Assembly (NCBI RefSeq): GCF_003369915.1
Contig: NC_046675.1
Location: 13,268,001-13,332,000 of the forward strand
Reading direction: 5' to 3'
Origin: Drosophila miranda
Taxonomy: Eukaryota; Arthropoda; Insecta; Diptera; Drosophilidae
Length of the DNA stretch: 64,000 nucleotides
The translations under genes were made by a program, and so were the position numbers. Position 1 is the stretch's first letter, and the number at the start of each line of letters is the position of its first letter. Below the pieces are notes generated by a model. The model made no database searches. It saw nothing but the letters and a program-made list of their open reading frames with translations, and was not told where the DNA came from. This document shows positions 57,301 through 64,000 of this stretch, piece after piece.

Positions 57301-60300
57301 ATCCGTTGATTAATGCGTGTTTACGTATGGAGAATAAATTGAGGTGTTCTCTACAGATTTAACACCAAAATATGGTATATGTACGGTACATATATGGTGG
57401 GAATAACAACTTGAAAGTTGTATATCCTATGCTGATCACAGTTGCAAGTTTCTAAATATAAATAAATAAAGATACTTTTAAAACGCTTAAGCCTAAGAAA
57501 AGATGGCTAAAAATGTTTTTAAATAATGGGTGAAAATGGTGCTTTTATATATCTGAATATGAAAGTCAAATCTAAAGCTGAAAATTCAGTCGAATTAAGT
57601 ATATAGCCTTCTTAAATTATTCTCTATATTCTGTGTAACATGTCCTTTGGACATGTCCCTCAACTAGCCTGATATGCCTCTCCTGGCCAAGGGGAAAATA
57701 CAGCCTGACTCGCTAAGCTGTGGCTGTAGCCGGGCAAAGTTCATTTTAAAGCACCGACCTGCACCTGCCTTTAATAGGGTAAATCTTTCACCTCTATATG
57801 TGGGCTGTGTGTGTGTGTGTTGGTCGGGAAATGAAAAACAGCACAGCTAAAGGGCTTTGAGCAGCAAAAGAAAACGGGTTTTTCTGTGTATTTTCCTTTA
57901 AATCCGCAATAGATGGGCCACGAGCGGAAATTGAATCTGCCTGGGACCAAAAATTAATTGCGTCTACGCTCCGTTGTGCCTTAATTGTTTTTATTGGCCT
58001 GCAAACTGAGTGGAATGGGAATGCAATAGTTGAGGGGATTATTTATCAGTTCGATTGGAATGAGTGTGAAAACTTTAAGTGGTTATTTATTTTGCATATT
58101 TAAATTTACACGAGTATCAGTCCAATCACCATTTACGACAATGACTGGCAGATGCACATGGGGAACCATAAGCCACAATCAAAAGAAATAGCTCAATAAA
58201 GCAGGATTGATTTCCCACAGAGTGACCTTTGGCGCTGTAGGGGCAGGCATCATTAAAGCGAAGCCTGTTGATAAGCGTATGAACCCCAGTCTCAATGGCC
58301 TTATAAAAGCCCAGCAGGTATCAGCTTTTCAATCAATGGCAACTGCACAAACTATCAATGGGTGTCGGCAAGGGATCCGGAGAGGAATGGCACTGCATAG
58401 ATGTGACTGACAGCTGCTTCAGCAGTTCAGCAGTTGCCAAGACCCGGATACGGGGCAACGAGAGTCGCAGTTATCTCTGGCATATGCAGGAAGGGCAGAG
58501 GATGGGGCGGACACGTACTGGGAATCGCCGTGATGATGCTGGGGGAAGCACCAGAAGCAACAAAAGTTCAATTTGGCGCTACAAAGTCTGCACAAAGAAA
58601 ACAAAATCTACTTGCAAAGGCAAAACATGTAACAGAAAACGTGGAAAACGAGAGCCAGTACCGTGGATGGGAAGGCGAGGGCGGGTGCCGAGGCGGAGGC
58701 GGAGGCCAGTGGCATCCGATGGACAGGAAGCGAATGCATGTAAGCTGCATACAATACATGTGCATTGAGGAGTGGAGTCCAATGCATTCGTGCCGGGCCT
58801 GTGGAGGAGACCGACTCCCCTTTGGCCAACTCACACATATCAATGCATCCACTTCAAGTTGCTTCCGCTGTTCATTTGCCGTTTTATTGCCTCTCCTCTG
58901 CCCGCAGTCAAGTCCGGGCCAAGTCCGGAGCCAAGTCCGGGGTGGGCTCTCGGCCACTAGAGGTGAGCATGTAGTGGCTCCTTTCGTTACATTTGCATGG
59001 GCCTACTTTCCGTTTGTTGTTACAGTCAAGTTACAGCCCAATAAAATCGAGAAATTTAAGGGGGAATATTAAAAACGTAAGACTACAGGTCGTAATAGAG
59101 ATCATAACATATTTTGTTGTTGCAAGTTTCACAAACATACAATATAACTATCAGAATCGCTTTTACTAAGATGATATGTCCTTAAAAGCCACTCTTCTAT
59201 GGTGTGATTGATTCCTAGTGAACATAAATGAGGCCAATCACGAGCCTGGTTTCACGAACGCTGCTCATCTCTTTGACATTTGCTTCGTGGCCATTCCGTG
59301 GTTCTTGGCGCAGCGCCTAGGTCACGTGCCACCGACACGGCCAAGACCTATTGCCGCCTGCCGTGGCTCCTGGCTCCATCTCGACATCCACCCCCACATC
59401 CCAGCCCGCCCACCTGTCAAGGTGCTGCGTTTTATGTCCAAATGATTTGTACCTTCGGCAAGGCATTTGATTTCTTTCTTTGTTTCGCCTCTGCTCCATT
59501 CCGTCTCTCTCTTTCTGTGGCCCACTGTGAGGGCGCTTTTTCCTGCCGTACAAGTGCTCGTATTGTTATGGCATTTTGCAAATTGTAATGACGCATGTTA
59601 ACAATGTTTCTGCTTCGGCATGGAGCTGGAAATGGAGCTGGAGCTAGAGATGGAGTCGTAGCTGGCACTGGCACTGGCACTTCCATCCGGTAGTTATACA
59701 TATACATACGAATATGAAGGAATTGCAATTTGTGTCTATGATGGATTATGCTTTTCTGGCTTGTGACAGCTATACTTTTGCACAATTTCGGTACCCAAAT
59801 TGTATCCAAATCTTTCTCTCTCTCTCTGTCTCTGTCTCTCTTTCTTATTTTACATCGTTTATTGCCATTGAATTGTGTAATTTGCTGTACGTGCTGGTCC
59901 TGTTAACATCTGCACTTTTGTGCGTGTGTATCTATGTCTGCCGCACACTTGAGCACCTGCTCCATTGTGCAGGAGTGGTGCTTCCATTCCACTATTGTCC
60001 TTTGCTCGGGGCATTGTTGTGGGGCATTTACATGTGTATGTCGCCACTGCTTACACAGATTTTTCTGTATGTACGTGTGGGTGTGCTCGAATCGAAACTT
60101 AAAGATACCATTGTATCAGCAAAATCTTATCCAAGCAATTACCCAAAGCATAAGTAATGACGGGAAATGAGACTGTGTCAGCCCCATCTCAGTGATGGCC
60201 GAAATATTCGGAGGACAGGCACATGTTGACAGCATGCCTCCTCTATACTTCCAGCCATCATTCAAAACTTTACCTTGGATTAATTGACTAAAGCACAGTT

Positions 60301-63300
60301 TGGCTGTAAAATTGTTTAAGCAAATTAAGGTAGTTGGTAAACTTCTTAACATTTCAATTAGTTTAATCCAATCATAAGTTGATAATACCCTAAATTGTAG
60401 CCACTTCAAAAAGTATTTCAAATATATGTACATTCGCTTGAGTGTGGGAGAATCCAAAAGAGGATTTAGGAAATTCCATCTATTGTCAGGATAGATACAC
60501 TTTTCTGAGCAGAAAGTTTGAGTCAAAAAAGTTAGGTGTGTGCCATTAGAGGAACTATTTTCTCTTAAAACCAACGTATATAATGAGTATGGACAGTTTT
60601 CCCACACTTGAATGCGTAAAGCTTGTGACTTTTTGATTCCTCATTAATTTTCCCCAACATTTTCATAGAAATCTATTTCAGATTCGCAAGAAACAAAGAA
60701 GAAAGCATTCATTTTGATATTTAGATAAATGATTGAAAAATATTTATATTCACAAGTGAGTAAGCATTCATACAAATTCATGGCTGAATCACCCACGTTA
60801 GACATTCGAATAGATTTATTTTCTTGGAAATGATTTCGCAGTCCAGGGCGAACCACCTCCTAAGGAAAATTCTAATTTATAACTGACAAAAAAAAAAGTC
60901 GAAAAGAAGGAAAACAAGCAGAACTTTTGTGTTGGTCGAGAGCATCAATAAATTTCGCATTAATTCCGGGCCATCATTAGAAGATTGAGCCACCGCCAGG
61001 AGTCGGTGCTCTGTTCTCCATTCTCGGACTGTGTCACACCAACTTGATGCTGGCGAAGGCAACAAAAGCGGCAACTGTCACCAGGGTGTGCCCGGGTCAT
61101 AACTCAAAAGAAGAGACCGGGCCGGGGACCAAGTTGAACTTTTGCTCTGACCCAGAGATGGACCCAAAGGCAAGCAGACAACATGAGCACGCGCCTGTGT
61201 TTGACCCGTGACCATTTCAATTGCGGCCTAACCCGCGTCTCTCCGACTTGGCCGTTTTAATTACCGCATTTCACTCTTGTTGCACAGCAGCCTCACTCCC
61301 TGTGTCTCTTTGTGTGCACTGAAGAAAATCATTTCAAATCTTGCTATATATTTTCTGTGCTCTTCAAAGAAATGGATATGCAAATCACACTATGCAATAA
61401 GATCGAATCAAAATAGTCTTCTCAAATCTAAAAGCTGCAACCAGGACACTATGACTATATCACATGGCCATCTATAGGTTTTAGAGTATAAAGGACTACA
61501 GGACTTACAGGACTATTTTTAGTGGCGCACATTCAGTGATTATTTTTCTAAAGATTTTTTATTCTCGATTTCGGTTGTATTTTCTCGATTTCTGAACGTT
61601 TTCCCTCAGTGTGCGAGTGCCACTCGATGGCAGCTCATCTGCATTTGATGATGAGATGAGGGCGTGGCCGGGCCGGGTAAGTTCATTGCAGATGTTGTCG
61701 TTGGCTCCCACTCCGCAGCTCCAGTCGGTTCCTTTTACTGATTGCTGCTCGTGCTGCTGTTGCTGTTGATGTTCCCGATGTTGCTGATGTTTGCTGGCAT
61801 TTTGTCCTTCCGCAATTTGCAACTGTTTGTCGTGTTTGCACGTCCTTTTCTGTGTATTGTGCAAATGTCCCTCTTTGCTTTCTTTTTCCACCAGCATAAG
61901 CCCCCCCCACTACACACTCACACCCACTGCTGAAAGGAAGCCCCAGCCCCAAATATTTTGGATGCCTTGAAAATGGATTTAGAACCAAAAATTTAGATAT
62001 CTCATTTGGAATGTGTTAGGCTAAGTGCTGGCCACTAATGGGAATGGCAATGCAAATCGATGCCAGCCAGAAGTGACCATGAGCCAGGGTCTGAATCCTT
62101 TCCCATTGTAAAATCTTTCCCTTTGTGTGCTTAATGTGGAAACATACTTGGAATATAGTATATTCCTTGCAATTCCATGCTCTGCATAAATGAATGCATT
62201 ATAATTCAAGGCGTAAAGGAGCTCTCCCAGTTAGACAGATCCTAGCTTATGTAAGAAAATGTTCCTCAGGACAAGGAGAATACGGAATAGTTGAATGCAA
62301 TTACAAGAACTTCTTCAATGACCTTCAGCAGATTATAAATATTCATTTAAGAGGAGTGTGACTTTTTCTATATTTTTTTGGAGGGTATATTGTAACCAAT
62401 CCCTTGAGTTACATTAAATTCTAGATACACTTCAATACTTGAGGTTTTTCTCCCGCAAAGTACAATCCATTTTGACAGCTAGACGGAGGCTGGCTCCGTC
62501 TATTTGTTTGGCCAACTCATTTGGGATCTTAAATGAATTCGCCCTTCGGTAACAAATTTTACCTTGATGCGGCTGCCAAAAACGCGGCTACCTCTGCACG
62601 GCTGCCTCCCAAATCGCGCCACGCCCAAATGACTTGGCAACTTTTTGATTGCATCAAACTGAGCCGCCCACTCGACCCGACCCCCACGGAGATGGGCTGG
62701 TGGGCGATGGGAGACGGGGAAAAGTGTGGTTGAGCTCGGAACATAGTTCGCTTTTGCTTAATGAAAGTGCAAAACTTTCGCGCTGCCACGGAATGAGCTT
62801 AAAATTTAGTTAAAGTTTCAGTTGCAGTTGCATTTTGCACTTAGCTTTGGTTTCGTTTGAATTTTAATTTGGGTTTTGGGTGCTGTTTGGGAGCTGTTTG
62901 GTTTTTCGGTGGCGGGTTTGGATGACTTACTTGCGAAAGTGGCGCGTGCCGCGCACGAGTCCGGGCGTGCAGCAGTTGACCGTGACCGAGGTATCTGTGG
63001 GGAAACGAGTGGATTTTTGTTTCAGAAATCATGAAAACATGAATGCGTGGCCCTATCGAAATGAATGCATCAATAATTCACACTGCAAACTAGGCAAATT
63101 TCAGCAGTGCACGGCGAGAAACCTCACAAACGGCAAAATTATACTTTAATGAAGCATTCAAAATCTTGTTACCTTCTGGACGTTTATCGGGTATTTTAAA
63201 AAGTTATGAATTTCCATTCTTGTGAAAGGTCGCCGCGCCGACTTATCGAAATTAAATCATTAATAATGCACGAGTACGAGTACAGTGCAAGCAATACCAT

Positions 63301-64000
63301 TTTCAGAGGTGCACAGAGACAAAATGATGTGGGCGAAACCTTTAAAACACTCAATATATAGCGGCTGATTGATACGAATTACTGTTGAATGTGACAATAC
63401 ATCTAATAACTGAATAAGGAATAATCTGATACAAATGTATCACATATTTACTTGCCATGAACACCCTGTATTATGAAGACCTTTACAATGAAATGAATAA
63501 TCTGTTCTGTTCTGTTGCAAGCTTCTTATAATCTTATGCATATCATCATCCAACGTCCAAACTAATTGTCTTCAAATCCACCTTAAAATGTCCATTTTGC
63601 TAGTTTGAAGATACAAATTTTACTCTTTCCAAATGGCAACCCTTAAAATACCAATTGATCTTTGGAAAATGTAACATTGATCTTTCAATATTCAATCTAA
63701 TTGAATTATCGTCATAGAAAACTTGTCACTACTTAAAATACATGATATATTTTGTTGCCAATTTCCAAACACTCTCTTGTGCCCCGTTTCTCTCAGTGTA
63801 TGGCCTGTTCTTTTGTACCTTTGGGTTTTATCAGCACTTACCTTTGAGCTCCCTGGCCAGCCAGCGCGTGGCCAGCAGAACGGCCAGCTTCGAGTGGGCG
63901 AAGGCATCTCGGGCATGGAACTTCACCGCCCAGGTGCCCACATTGAGGGGATCGTCGAAATCGATTTTGGCCGACTGGTGGGCGTGGGCCGACACGAACA
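54311..64000 (-). CDS. Short-chain dehydrogenase (retinol dehydrogenase-like), 3' part
   Basis: The 5' exons lie beyond the right edge. The exons seen are 64000-63842 (partial), 62994-62931, 54824-54678 and 54578-54311, with GTAAGT or GTGAGT donors, CAG acceptors and matching phases. The protein reads FVSAHAH, KIDFDD, then DAFAHSKLAVLL, then VTVNCCTPGLVRGTRHFR, NPYEGAQCAIRLATDPQL, TGEYF and DCE. This is the C-terminal half of SDRs of the RDH11-14 type, which reduce or oxidise retinoids and lipid carbonyls with NADP(H). In the YxxxK active-site motif the Tyr is Phe (FAHSK), so ordinary dehydrogenase chemistry is doubtful. The C-terminus adds about 45 Glu/Thr/Met-rich residues. The third intron visible is short (99 nt) but the second spans 8106 nt (62930-54825). 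No orthologue is assigned. Confidence 0.85.
54825..62930. other. 8.1 kb intron of the dehydrogenase gene
   Basis: Both borders fit the minus-strand gene: GTAAGT at 62930 and CAG at 54825. The inside has no supportable gene on either strand. I see CT/TG microsatellites, AT-rich stretches, and a segment at 55500-55760 that looks like degraded repeat but is not identified. Such a long first-half intron in flies often carries enhancers, though none can be read here. Confidence 0.65.

Overview
The window is insect nuclear DNA, almost certainly Drosophila. Introns are short with GTAAG/AG borders, intergenic DNA is AT-rich with many CA, CT and CAG runs, and the genes are typical fly families (divergent ionotropic receptors, protein kinase D, an Emi1/Rca1-type zinc-binding protein, a short-chain dehydrogenase). 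The species cannot be fixed from sequence alone. There are no prokaryotic features and I saw no CRISPR array, rRNA or tRNA.

Layout. 1-4.0 kb: repeat-rich noncoding DNA with a diverged tandem repeat. 4.1-11.3 kb: three intronless ionotropic receptor genes, two on + and one on -. They share a GACAGCTGTC palindrome 107-142 bp before each start, and the third gene looks like a mosaic of the other two. 11.4-20.3 kb: noncoding. 20.3-22.2 kb: a three-exon gene on - for a 492-residue single-pass membrane protein of unknown function. 22.2-32.5 kb: noncoding. 32.5-43.7 kb: the protein kinase D locus on -, containing a head-to-tail duplication of about 4.75 kb. 43.7-51.5 kb: noncoding, presumably the 5' flank of PKD. 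51.5-52.3 kb: an Emi1/Rca1-like zinc-binding ORF on -. 54.3-64.0 kb: the 3' part of a short-chain dehydrogenase gene on - with an 8.1 kb intron, running off the right edge.

The PKD locus is the most unusual part. Each duplicated unit holds PKD exons 5-7 (second C1 finger, PH and kinase domains) plus an entire small secreted-protein gene. Exons 1-4 are single copy. The breakpoints share the 4 bp CGGA and lie inside coding exons of both genes. Neither copy of exons 5-7 is clean: the copy next to exons 1-4 carries a 1-nt homopolymer deletion that breaks the frame before the PH and kinase domains, and the distal copy is in frame but has lost 42 nt of its C1 finger. Splice phases allow exons 1-4 to join either copy. 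The duplication also gave the right-hand secreted-protein gene a new C-terminus read from PKD exon 4 DNA in another frame. Both PKD copies end in TGA followed by C and then 73 more open codons in the same frame, a good stop-codon readthrough candidate.

All gene models are hand-built from reading frames, splice motifs and phase arithmetic, and none has been tested against transcripts or databases.
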